The notes under the pieces were generated by a model. That model was not told where the DNA came from. It searched no databases and saw only the letters and a program-made list of their open reading frames with translations. This document shows positions 9,273 to 16,480 of a stretch of 21,440 nt of DNA, one piece after another. Source of the DNA: a candidate division WOR-3 bacterium (GTDB lineage Bacteria; Hydrothermota; UBA3072); NCBI GenBank assembly GCA_039804165.1, contig JBDRZZ010000027.1, forward strand, positions 1-21,440, read 5' to 3'. A program made the translations under genes and the position numbers. Numbering within the stretch: position 1 is the stretch's first letter; the number at the start of each line of letters is the position of its first letter.

Positions 9273-9300
9273 AAAATAAAGAATATACCCAAAAAGTCAA
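9273..9300 (-). promoter_or_regulatory. Candidate promoter of the V/A-ATPase operon (-35 in IS end)
   Basis: On the minus strand TTGACT (9300-9295) and TATTTT (9278-9273) are separated by 16 bp. The -10 ends 5 nt before the ATG at 9267, so transcription should start at about the ATG. The -35 hexamer coincides with the terminus of IS remnant copy 1, and the -10 lies outside it. The cspA promoter has the same layout, spacing and -10 sequence. Confidence 0.6.
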
Positions 9301-9891
9301 GACTCACAAAAATTGTAAACCTTAAATCCAAACTAGGTGGTATACTCTTTGGAGAGGTTTTCAGGACAAAAAGAATAAACCTAAAAGGAGTTATGAAAAA
9401 AGTATCTTGCAAAAAGATATGAGCTTTACAGAATTACGAGGTTATAAAAATATACACACCATTTGATCTTCCAAAACATACTAAAAAGAGTCTACACCCG
9501 AGAGGGATCGAATTTTCAATGTGGGAGCTTAAGAGAATTTGACAAATATGGCATAGAAGGTTTATAATCGCCCGAGAGCTCCTCATAAAGTCCATAAGAT
9601 GCTTTTACTCAAATAGATATAGATACCAAGCATCTGAACGACATTCCATTTTGCTATCTTTTTATGAAAGCCCTCTGATTACTAAAACATCAGTAACTCA
9701 TTCCTACATATTTTTGCTAAGTTTTTATGTGAGTTAGGGAGGAAATATTTAAGGAAGATAACCACCAGGGCAATGGACGTAAAATTTGAATTTAGAAACT
9801 GTTCATGCTTATGAAGAGACCTTATGAATTATATCTCAAAGTTTAAACATGCTAGCTTTGGAACGCTTAACAAACATTGTAAAACTTGACA
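9295..9891. mobile_element. Decayed insertion sequence, copy 1 (IS481-like, rve transposase)
   Basis: This is the only stretch of more than 300 bp between the ATPase operon and the mannosidase gene. Its left part (9295 to about 9460) and the region 9535-9600 match the second remnant at 20805 onward: both have a near-identical end (GTCAAGA, then TTAAATCCAAA about 26 nt inward, then AGGTGGT and TTTGG), and both share the tract ACAAATATGGCATAGAAGG or near it. The proposed ends are AGTCAAG (degenerate TGTCAAG) at 9295 and CTTGACA at 9885-9891, an inverted pair ending TGT/ACA as in IS481-type elements. At 597 bp it is far below a full element; the middle of the transposase is deleted. No target duplication is obvious. 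Confidence 0.7.
9393..9800 (+). pseudogene. Broken integrase-core transposase of IS copy 1
   Basis: Fragments are recognisable in several frames. EFDKYGIEGL at about 9535-9564, ended by TAA at 9565, matches the segment after the helix-turn-helix in copy 2. TQIDIDTKHLNDIP at 9607-9648 resembles the first catalytic-Asp region of rve/DDE transposases. CAATGGACGT with its flanks (about 9768-9790) resembles a decayed DNGREFEF second-Asp motif. Roughly the part between the HTH domain and the first Asp is missing, and many stops and frame changes interrupt the rest, so no functional protein is possible. The boundaries given are approximate. Confidence 0.65.
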
Positions 9892-9913
9892 TTAAAGGAT
9901 CCCCTCTTAAATT
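9886..9913 (+). promoter_or_regulatory. Candidate promoter of the beta-mannosidase gene (-35 in IS end)
   Basis: TTGACA (9886-9891) and TAAATT (9908-9913) are separated by 16 bp. The predicted start of transcription (about 9920) is 1-3 nt before the ATG at 9922, and no SD precedes that ATG, so the message is probably leaderless. The -35 is exactly the right terminus of IS remnant copy 1. The -10 matches consensus at only four of six positions. Confidence 0.5.
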
Positions 9914-9921
9914 AAAAGCAA

Positions 9922-12462
9922 ATGGGAAGGAACCAATTTTTTGAAATAAAGGAAAACTGGGAATTTAGAATGATTGGCAACCAAGAATGGTTTCCTGCAA
10001 AGGTTCCCGGATGTGTTCATAAAGATCTTCTTACAAACAAATTAATTCCAGAGCCTTTTTATAGAGACAACGAAACAAAACTTTATTGGATTGATAAGGT
10101 TCCTTTCGAATACAAGACAACCTTTAATATTACTAAAGATTTTCTTAAATACGAAAATATTGAATTACATTTTAAAGGGCTAGATACTTATGCTAAAGTA
10201 TACCTAAATGGAAAGCTAATATTAGTCACTAATAATATGTTCAGGGAATGGAAAGTGGAAATAAAAAAACTTCTAAAAGAAGGTGATAATCTACTCCTAA
10301 TTTATTTTGATCCTCCATTTTTGAAAGGACTCTTAGAAATGGAAAAATCGGAAGATAAAATTCCTTACTATATTTCACCTCTTTATGAATTTCCAAAAGA
10401 ACCTTTAGTAAGTCCATTTACCAGAAAAGCTTCCTATCAATATGGTTGGGATTGGGCTCCAAAATTAACAACAAGTGGAATATGGAGAAAAGTTTTTATT
10501 CACGGATGGGATAAGGCGCGGATAAACTACCTCCATATTCTTCAGAAAAAATTAAATAAAGAAAAAGCTTCTCTCTCAGCCTTATTTGAAGTAGAAACGA
10601 AAACTAACCAAGAAGCTGTCTTAAAATTGTCTTATAAAATAAGAAAAGAAGAACATAAGGTCCCTCCAGTAAGAGTAACATTAAGAAAGGGAATAAACCA
10701 AATCCCTATAAATTTCGAAATCATAAAACCAAAATTGTGGTGGCCAAATGGCTTTGGAGCTCAACCAATCTATGAGTTTACTGGGAAGATTATTATTGAT
10801 AATAAAGAAATTGACTCTATTAAAGTTAAAACAGGGTTAAGAGTAGCAAAGCTTATTCGAAATAAAGACAAAAAAGGAGAGTCGTTTTATTTTGAAATTA
10901 ATGGAATTCCAATATTTGCGAAAGGAGCCAATTACATTCCCTGCAGTATTTTCCCGCAAGAAGCTTTAGAAAAAAATTACAGAGAAATTCTAAGCTCTGC
11001 CAAAGAAGCTAATATGAATATGCTCAGAGTTTGGGGTGGCGGAATTTATGAAGAAGATCTATTCTACGATTTGTGTGACAAATATGGAATTATGATTTGG
11101 CAAGATTTTATGTTTGCTTGCCATTTATATCCTGGAGATAAAAATTTTTTTAAAAACGTAGAAAGGGAAATAATAGATAATATAAAACGTCTTAAAAATC
11201 ATCCTTGCATTGTAATTTGGTGTGGAAATAACGAAATTGAAATAGTAAAAAATAGAATCCAAAAAGAAATTAAAGAAAACTATCCTGAATTAATTCCTAA
11301 AATCCAAAAAGCTTATGAAGACCTTTTTTATAAATTGCTTCCAAAATTATGTAAGAAATATGATAACTCACGCCCATATTGGCCATCCTCTCCCTGCGGG
11401 GGATTTAGAAAAATGGAAAATTCTAATTCTGGAGATGTTCATTACTGGGGAGTTTGGCATAAGAATCATCCTTTAGAGAAATTTCAAGAAAAAAAAGGAA
11501 GATTTTTCTCAGAATGGGGGTTTCAGGCTTATCCTCCACTTAAGACAATTGAAGAATTTACAAACCAAGAAGATTTACAAATTTTTTCTTATGTAATGAA
11601 ATTACACCAAAAAAGTCCTCTTGGCAATGAGAAAATAGATTCTTATTTAAAAATTTATTATAGACCTCCCAAAAATTTTGAACATTATATATACGTTTCA
11701 GAACTCCTTCAAGCTGAGGCTGGTAAGCTTGCAATTGAAACTCATCGGAAATGGAAACCCTATACAATGGGAACCCTTTACTGGCAATTAAATGATTGCT
11801 GGCCTGCTATTTCCTGGTCAAGTCTCGACTACAAGAATAGATGGAAAGCGTTCCACTATTATGCCAAAAAAGCTTATACTCCAATTCTACCTATCGTTTC
11901 TATCTATAAGGGTTTTCTTGAGGTGAAAGTTGTTTCTGATCTCTTAAAACCATTTTTAGGAAAATTGGAGATGAAGATTATAGATTTTAAAGGGAAAGAA
12001 AAATGGAAAGACTTAAAAGAGATAAAAATAGAACCAAACAGTTGCAAAAGCTTCTTTAAAGAAAAAGAAACAAAACTCCTTAAAGGCATTAATAAAAAAT
12101 CTTCTGTTTTTGTGGTTAGCTTAACTTGTAAAGATAAAGTTTTCACTACTAACTTATTTTATTTTCTCCCTCCTAAAGATTTAATTTTGCCAAAACCTAA
12201 AATTACAAAAAAGATTCGTTCTACAAAAAAAGGTTATGAAATCGAGCTTTTCTCTGAAAATCTTGTTAAAAATGTTTACTTAAGTTTTGAAGGAGAGGGT
12301 TTCTTTTCAGATAATTTCTTTGATTTACTTCCAAAGGAGAAAAAAATTGTATCTTTTGTAGGCAAGGAGAAAGATTTTATAAAAAAATTGAAAATAATTT
12401 CTCTTTTTGACATATATAAGGAGGAAAAAGATGCAAAAAATAATTTCTATTACCACAGATAA
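9922..12462 (+). CDS. GH2 beta-mannosidase
   Basis: An 846-residue glycoside hydrolase family 2 enzyme predicted to release beta-linked mannose from the non-reducing end of manno-oligosaccharides. The order is: sugar-binding jelly-roll at about 1-200 (with VPGCVHKDLL at 28-37), Ig-like domain at about 205-310, TIM barrel from about 325, and beta-sandwich C-terminus. The family motif RVWGGGIYEEDLFYDLCD is at 369-386. The acid/base is E438 in WCGNNE and the nucleophile E531 in FFSEWGFQ. Both are intact, and length is close to characterised bacterial enzymes (about 860). There is no signal peptide, so it is cytoplasmic and would act on imported oligosaccharides. No transporter or other glycosidase is in the window. 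Its last 32 bp overlap the next gene. Confidence 0.93.
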   Translation: MGRNQFFEIKENWEFRMIGNQEWFPAKVPGCVHKDLLTNKLIPEPFYRDNETKLYWIDKVPFEYKTTFNITKDFLKYENIELHFKGLDTYAKVYLNGKLILVTNNMFREWKVEIKKLLKEGDNLLLIYFDPPFLKGLLEMEKSEDKIPYYISPLYEFPKEPLVSPFTRKASYQYGWDWAPKLTTSGIWRKVFIHGWDKARINYLHILQKKLNKEKASLSALFEVETKTNQEAVLKLSYKIRKEEHKVPPVRVTLRKGINQIPINFEIIKPKLWWPNGFGAQPIYEFTGKIIIDNKEIDSIKVKTGLRVAKLIRNKDKKGESFYFEINGIPIFAKGANYIPCSIFPQEALEKNYREILSSAKEANMNMLRVWGGGIYEEDLFYDLCDKYGIMIWQDFMFACHLYPGDKNFFKNVEREIIDNIKRLKNHPCIVIWCGNNEIEIVKNRIQKEIKENYPELIPKIQKAYEDLFYKLLPKLCKKYDNSRPYWPSSPCGGFRKMENSNSGDVHYWGVWHKNHPLEKFQEKKGRFFSEWGFQAYPPLKTIEEFTNQEDLQIFSYVMKLHQKSPLGNEKIDSYLKIYYRPPKNFEHYIYVSELLQAEAGKLAIETHRKWKPYTMGTLYWQLNDCWPAISWSSLDYKNRWKAFHYYAKKAYTPILPIVSIYKGFLEVKVVSDLLKPFLGKLEMKIIDFKGKEKWKDLKEIKIEPNSCKSFFKEKETKLLKGINKKSSVFVVSLTCKDKVFTTNLFYFLPPKDLILPKPKITKKIRSTKKGYEIELFSENLVKNVYLSFEGEGFFSDNFFDLLPKEKKIVSFVGKEKDFIKKLKIISLFDIYKEEKDAKNNFYYHR

Positions 12463-12835
12463 AAGAGAAGGGCTATATGACATCACTCAAGCTGTAGAGA
12501 AATTTGTTAAAGAATCTAAGGTAAAAACAGGATTTGTAAATGTTTATGCTCAAGGTGCAACTGCCGCTATAATGATTCAAGAAAACTGGGACGAAAGCGT
12601 TCAAGAAGACGTGATAGATTTACTCCAAAGACTCATCCCAAGGGGAATTTGGAGACACGATATTCAAGATGGAAATGCAGACGCACACTTAAAAGCCGGA
12701 ATCATTGGACCTAGTGAAACAATACCAATTATTAATGGTAAATTGGGTCTTTCAACTTGGCAAAACATCTTCTTTTGCGAATTTGATGGTCCAAGAGAAA
12801 AGAGGAACATTCTATTAACAATATCAAAGGCGTAA
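12431..12835 (+). CDS. UPF0047 (YjbQ) family protein
   Basis: A 134-residue protein of the YjbQ/UPF0047 family. Diagnostic segments are RHDIQDGNADAHLKAGIIGP (about 75-94, with H76 and H86) and LSTWQNIFFCEFDGPR (about 107-122). Some members show weak thiamine-phosphate-synthase activity, but the physiological role is unsettled. The ATG at 12431 is preferred over 12407 because AAGGAGG precedes it by about 6 nt and the family begins there. It starts inside the mannosidase gene, so the two are co-transcribed and probably coupled; no metabolic link is known. The stop codon lies inside a terminator hairpin. Confidence 0.9.
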   Translation: MQKIISITTDKREGLYDITQAVEKFVKESKVKTGFVNVYAQGATAAIMIQENWDESVQEDVIDLLQRLIPRGIWRHDIQDGNADAHLKAGIIGPSETIPIINGKLGLSTWQNIFFCEFDGPREKRNILLTISKA

Positions 12836-12852
12836 AATTACGCCTATTTTTT
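12828..12852 (+). terminator. Rho-independent terminator between convergent genes
   Basis: AGGCGT-AAAATT-ACGCCT (with further A-T pairing in the loop) is followed by ATTTTTT. It ends the mannosidase-yjbQ transcript. The yjbQ stop codon is in its 5' arm and loop, and the stop of the convergent aldolase gene is at its 3' base. In the minus direction only TTTGATATT follows, so it is probably weak or inactive for the opposite operon. Confidence 0.8.
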
Positions 12853-13395
12853 GTAAAGTTCATAGTAATAAAAAATCTTACAAAAATGTTCCAGAGTGGT
12901 TACATTTATATATGCATCTATAATATTACTACCTCTCACAAATGTTCCATGATTTTTCACAATACAGGTTTTGTGTTCTCTAAGAGCACTTGAGACAGCA
13001 GAAGCTAATCTTGGAGTTCCGCTTTCTCCTTCAACAATGGGAATTACTCCGATTATTTTCTCTCCCTCCATAGTTTTGGGGACAATTTCAGATTTTTCTG
13101 CAATAATTGAGAGCAAAACTGCAAATGGAGAATGAACATGAATTATTGCGCAAGCAGGTGTTTCTTTATAAATACTTCTATGAACAATGAGCTCACAAGA
13201 TGCTTTAAAATCAAACTGAGAAGGACCTTCAAGAGGAACCTCAATTATATCTTCTTCCTTCAACTCATCCAACATTGTTCCTGTTCCTGTAATAAGAATC
13301 TTTTCTCCAACTCTTTCACTCATATTCCCAAAATTAGCATATATCAAATTATCCTGAGCTAATTTTTTCCCTATTCTAATAAAGTCTTGCACCAA
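12844..13395 (-). CDS. Class II aldolase/adducin-type sugar-phosphate aldolase or epimerase
   Basis: A 183-residue protein of the L-fuculose-phosphate aldolase/L-ribulose-5-phosphate 4-epimerase/methylthioribulose dehydratase superfamily. It has GNMSER (23-28) for phosphate binding, zinc ligands H86 and H88 (HVHSP) and H149 (KNHG), and candidate catalytic E68 (SCELIVHR). The sequence does not decide the substrate; a short chain of about 180 residues is nearer archaeal-type fuculose-phosphate aldolases. The start is TTG at 13395, with a possible GTG one codon later; the ribosome site (AAAGAAAAG) is weak. It follows ssb by 13 nt in the position where rpsR or rplI is usually found, and ends at the shared terminator. 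Confidence 0.85.
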   Translation of the reverse strand: MVQDFIRIGKKLAQDNLIYANFGNMSERVGEKILITGTGTMLDELKEEDIIEVPLEGPSQFDFKASCELIVHRSIYKETPACAIIHVHSPFAVLLSIIAEKSEIVPKTMEGEKIIGVIPIVEGESGTPRLASAVSSALREHKTCIVKNHGTFVRGSNIIDAYINVTTLEHFCKIFYYYELYKK

Positions 13396-13408
13396 CTTTT
13401 CTTTTTAA

Positions 13409-13858
13409 CTAAAAAGGAAGCTCTTCCTCATCAGGAGGGAGAACTTCTTCCTCTGAGGTAGCTTCTTCTATTTTTTCTTCCTCAGCCTCTGCTTCTCCCT
13501 CTAGATATGGGGTTCCTGTCTTAAGCAAAACTTGAACCCTAAATGCTCTTACACTAACTTCGGTTCTCTTAAACCCTTCCACTTCTCTTGTATAACTGGA
13601 CAGTCTTCCTTCTATTAAAACAGGGACTCCTTTCTTAATTACCTCGCTTAGCCTTTCTGCTTGATCTCCCCAAAGAGTTATCCCTACAAAAGTTGTTTCC
13701 TCTTGCCACTCCCCATCTTTACTTCTAAAATTCCTATTAGATGCAATCCTAAACCGTAGATATGCCACTCCTTTCTCCGTATAACTTAAAACAGGATCCG
13801 AAGTTGTTCTTCCAGATATTATAACATAATTTACATTTGGAATTCTATATTCAGACAT
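13409..13858 (-). CDS. ssb: Single-stranded DNA-binding protein
   Basis: A 149-residue SSB. The OB fold covers about residues 7-110 (NYVIISGRTTSDPVLSYT, then FVGITLWGDQAERLSEVIKKG). An acidic linker rich in Glu follows, ending in DEEELPF, the conserved acidic tip that recruits replication and repair partners. It starts 3 nt after the rpsF stop, the usual rpsF-ssb pairing. The start agrees with the family N-terminus. It coats single-stranded DNA in replication, recombination and repair. Confidence 0.95.
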   Translation of the reverse strand: MSEYRIPNVNYVIISGRTTSDPVLSYTEKGVAYLRFRIASNRNFRSKDGEWQEETTFVGITLWGDQAERLSEVIKKGVPVLIEGRLSSYTREVEGFKRTEVSVRAFRVQVLLKTGTPYLEGEAEAEEEKIEEATSEEEVLPPDEEELPF

Positions 13859-13861
13859 AAA

Positions 13862-14146
13862 TTACCTCTTTTGGGTTAATAAAATATATCTTAAAATGTT
13901 GCTATTTTTCCTCATATACTCTTTAAAATCATTAACCTTATCGGGTTTAGCCTCGAAATTTATTACTGTATAAAACCCTTTATCATATCCATCAATTTCG
14001 TAAGCAAGTTTCCTAATACCCCACTCATCAATCTTTTCAATTTTCCCTTTCTCTCCCTCAAGCTGATTTTTGACCTCCTCTATAATTTGCTTAACCTCGT
14101 TTTCCTTATCTGGATTAATAATAAAGGTGCACTCATATCTTCTCAT
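13862..14146 (-). CDS. rpsF: 30S ribosomal protein S6
   Basis: A 94-residue S6 with the canonical N-terminus MRRYECTFIINPD, the middle segment WGIRKLAYEIDGYDKGFYTV (about 42-61) and the C-terminal NILRYILLTQK. It binds S18 in the small-subunit platform. AAAGGAGG about 9 nt upstream gives a strong ribosome site that overlaps the end of pth. The usual downstream partner rpsR is absent from this operon and must be elsewhere. Confidence 0.96.
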   Translation of the reverse strand: MRRYECTFIINPDKENEVKQIIEEVKNQLEGEKGKIEKIDEWGIRKLAYEIDGYDKGFYTVINFEAKPDKVNDFKEYMRKNSNILRYILLTQKR

Positions 14147-14167
14147 TAAAAATAAACCTCCTTTTAA

Positions 14168-14725
14168 TCAATTTTTGTTTATTCTAGCCATTGCTATTTC
14201 AATATCTTCTTCTGCCCAAAGAAATACAGCTTCTTTTGCTCTTTCTAATATTCTACTCATCTCTTTTTCTTCAGCTTCGCTAAACTTAGATAGAACCCAA
14301 GTCGCATTATCAATAGATTCTGGTGGACTTCCAACGCCAATTCTCAATCTTGGAATATTCTCACTACCAAGATGGTAAATCACCGAATAAAGACCTTTGT
14401 GACCTCCATCACTTCCCTTTCTTCTTAACCTTAACTTCCCAAAAGGTAAGTTTATATCATCCAATATAATAAGGATGTCTTCTAAAGAAAGAGAAAAGTG
14501 TTGAAAGACCTCTAAAGCAACAAATCCACTTTCGTTTACAAAAGTTGTAGGGTAAATTAACAAAAGATTTCCTTTTTTCGAGTAATAATAATGTCCCTTA
14601 CCCGGTTTGAGATTTAAATTTTCCTCTCTGCATATAAACTCTATCACCCTAACTCCAAGATTGTGCCTAGTTCCTTTGTATTCTAAGGAATAATTCCCAA
14701 GACCTATCGCTGCACGATAATTTAT
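14168..14725 (-). CDS. pth: Peptidyl-tRNA hydrolase, apparently with an AUA start codon
   Basis: Pth frees peptides from prematurely released peptidyl-tRNA. The reading frame with the essential N-terminal motifs, GLGN (N11) and KGTRHN (H21), is open only back to an ATA at 14725; a TGA lies two codons further upstream. From the ATA the protein is 185 residues, the normal family length. The ATA overlaps the rplY stop as ATAA, and GGAG is 8 nt upstream, exactly where a start is expected. The first standard in-frame start, GTG at 14647, would remove both catalytic residues. D89 (ILDDINLP) is present, but the position of E. coli N114 is K110 (GGHKGL), and GLGN is followed by Tyr rather than Pro. 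Alternatives are a sequence error or genuine AUA initiation. Confidence 0.85.
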   Translation of the reverse strand: MNYRAAIGLGNYSLEYKGTRHNLGVRVIEFICREENLNLKPGKGHYYYSKKGNLLLIYPTTFVNESGFVALEVFQHFSLSLEDILIILDDINLPFGKLRLRRKGSDGGHKGLYSVIYHLGSENIPRLRIGVGSPPESIDNATWVLSKFSEAEEKEMSRILERAKEAVFLWAEEDIEIAMARINKN

Positions 14726-15408
14726 TTTTCACTCTCCTCTTTTTGCTCCTCTTTAGCCTTCTCAGAAGAAGCCGCCTTTGATATAACCTCGGGTTCCGCT
14801 ACTTCCTCAACCAACGGAGTTTCTGGTGCAGTAGGAGCTACTTCCACGATCTTTCTTGGAGATAAAACATTCACGATAGTTGCATAAGGATCTTCCTCCA
14901 CCTTTACCATTTCTGGAACTTTAAGATCTTTAACATGAAGAGATTGCCCTATCCCAAGAGAAGAAATATCTACAGTAATCTTCTCTGGAATATTCCGTGG
15001 TAAGCACTTTACCGTCAAATATCTGTGCTCAATATTTAAAATCCCGCCTTCCTCTACACCTTTAGCCTTTCCTACAAATTCAAGCATAACATGGACGCTC
15101 ACTTCTTCTTCCTCATGTATGTGTTGAAAATCCACATGGAGTAATTTCTCATTCAGCGGATTTCGGGTTACCTCCCGAATTATAACCTGCAAGTCTTCAT
15201 TTTCACAACGTAAATTCAAAAGCGTAGCTTCAGAATGAAGGCTATGAATGAGTTCCTTTAAATCTTCCTCTTTTACCTTAATAAGCCTACTTTTCTCCCC
15301 ATGCCCATAAATAACTCCAGGAACCCATCCCTCTTTTCTTATTTTTTTTACTTGATTTTTACCAATTTCTTTTCTTTCTTTTACTTCTAACTTCTTTGCT
15401 CTTATCAA
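14722..15408 (-). CDS. rplY: 50S ribosomal protein L25, CTC/general-stress type
   Basis: A 228-residue long-form L25. The N-terminal 5S rRNA-binding domain (KKIRKEGWVPGVIYGHGEKS, about 22-41) is followed by the TL5/CTC beta-domain (about 95-185, with LNIEHRYLTVKCLPRNIPEK). After that comes a low-complexity Glu/Ala/Lys tail (about 190-228). The start is TTG at 15408 with GGAGG at 5 nt; no ATG fits the family N-terminus. It lies 19 nt after prs, and its stop codon overlaps the pth start. This rplY-pth pairing is widespread in bacteria. Confidence 0.94.
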   Translation of the reverse strand: MIRAKKLEVKERKEIGKNQVKKIRKEGWVPGVIYGHGEKSRLIKVKEEDLKELIHSLHSEATLLNLRCENEDLQVIIREVTRNPLNEKLLHVDFQHIHEEEEVSVHVMLEFVGKAKGVEEGGILNIEHRYLTVKCLPRNIPEKITVDISSLGIGQSLHVKDLKVPEMVKVEEDPYATIVNVLSPRKIVEVAPTAPETPLVEEVAEPEVISKAASSEKAKEEQKEESEK

Positions 15409-15427
15409 GTTTGCCTCCTATTTTTTT

Positions 15428-16366
15428 CTATACAAAAAGTGATGATACAGATTGATTTTTATGAATTCTTATTATAGCCTCGCTTAAAAGCTCAGCTACA
15501 GAAACAACCTCTATCTTTTCACTTCTTTTATCATTTAGAGGTATTGTATCTGTAACAACAAGTTTGTCAAGAGCTGAAGAGTTAATTTTACGGATTGCCT
15601 CTCCTGAAAGCACAGGATGAGTTATGTACCCATAAATAGATTTTGCTCCTTGCTTTTTCAATTCATTAGCTGCTTCCGTTAAAGTTCCTGCTGTATCTAC
15701 TATGTCATCAATTATAATAGCAAATTTATCTTTTACATTTCCTATTATATGAACGACTTCACAATGATTTGGTTCAGGTCTTCTTTTATCTACAATCGCA
15801 ATTGGTATATTAGAACTAATCTTTTTTGCAATAGCTCTTGAAACCTCAACTCTTCCTACGTCAGGAGAAACAATTACAATTTCCTCTTCTGATAATTTCA
15901 TCTCTTTTATGTGTTTGATGAATACGGGAGCTGCAAAAAGATGATCCACAGGAATATCAAAAAAGCCAGCTATCTGAGGCGCGTGTAAGTCAATAGTTAA
16001 GATTCTATCAGCCCCTGAAGTCTCCAATAAATTTGCAAATAGTTTAGCGGAAATTGGGACTCGAGGTTTGTCTTTTTTCTCTTGCCTTCCATATCCATAA
16101 TAAGGTATAACAGCTGTTATTCTCCCCGTTGAAGCTCGGCGTAAAGCATCAATCATTAGTAAAAGCTCTATAAGATTCTCTGCTGGAGGATTTGTAGATT
16201 GAACAACAAAAACATCTCTCCCTCTAACATTTTCCTTTATCTGGACAAAAATTTCTCCATCGGAAAATTTCTTTCTTTCAATGGAAGATAAAGATATATT
16301 AAGGTATCTAGCAATCCCTTCCGCTAATTTTAAACTCCCTGAACCTGAAAAAACTTTTAGCTCCAT
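15428..16366 (-). CDS. prs: Ribose-phosphate pyrophosphokinase (PRPP synthetase)
   Basis: A 312-residue class I enzyme making PRPP from ribose 5-phosphate and ATP for nucleotide, His and Trp synthesis. It shows the ATP-site region PYYGYGRQEKKDKPR (88-102), H128 in TIDLHAPQ, the flexible catalytic loop KRRPEPNH (194-201) and the PRPP-binding DDIVDTAGT (220-228). The ATG at 16366 is 13 nt after the 3' end of tRNA-Gln, and that leader is only A and T with no SD. The message may be made by tRNA processing or start from a TATAAA-like box in this gap; both are inference. Confidence 0.96.
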   Translation of the reverse strand: MELKVFSGSGSLKLAEGIARYLNISLSSIERKKFSDGEIFVQIKENVRGRDVFVVQSTNPPAENLIELLLMIDALRRASTGRITAVIPYYGYGRQEKKDKPRVPISAKLFANLLETSGADRILTIDLHAPQIAGFFDIPVDHLFAAPVFIKHIKEMKLSEEEIVIVSPDVGRVEVSRAIAKKISSNIPIAIVDKRRPEPNHCEVVHIIGNVKDKFAIIIDDIVDTAGTLTEAANELKKQGAKSIYGYITHPVLSGEAIRKINSSALDKLVVTDTIPLNDKRSEKIEVVSVAELLSEAIIRIHKNQSVSSLFV

Positions 16367-16379
16367 TTTTATTTTATAT

Positions 16380-16451
16380 CTGGGGCGGTAGGATTCGAAC
16401 CTACGAATGCGAGACCCAAAATCTCGTGCCTTGCCGCTTGGCGACGCCCCA
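16380..16451 (-). tRNA. tRNA-Gln (TTG)
   Basis: A complete cloverleaf on the minus strand: acceptor TGGGGCG/CGCCCCA, D arm GCC/GGC, anticodon arm CGAGA/TCTCG with loop TTTTGGG, and T arm GTAGG-TTCGAAT-CCTAC. The anticodon is TTG, the discriminator base is G, and no CCA is encoded. It sits between spoVG and prs in the same direction and must be cut out of their shared transcript if it has no promoter of its own. Confidence 0.95.
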
Positions 16452-16480
16452 AATTTCTTAAATATAACTTAAAATTTTAC

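Noticed and set aside
9295-9891. Non-coding RNA or riboswitch in the 654-bp gap
   Set aside because: The similarity to the second remnant and the readable transposase fragments account for the sequence; no conserved riboswitch core was seen.
16452-16480. Promoter for tRNA-Gln (TATATT about 9 nt upstream)
   Set aside because: No -35-like hexamer is present at 15-18 bp, and the tRNA lies inside a co-directional operon, so processing from the long transcript is simpler.
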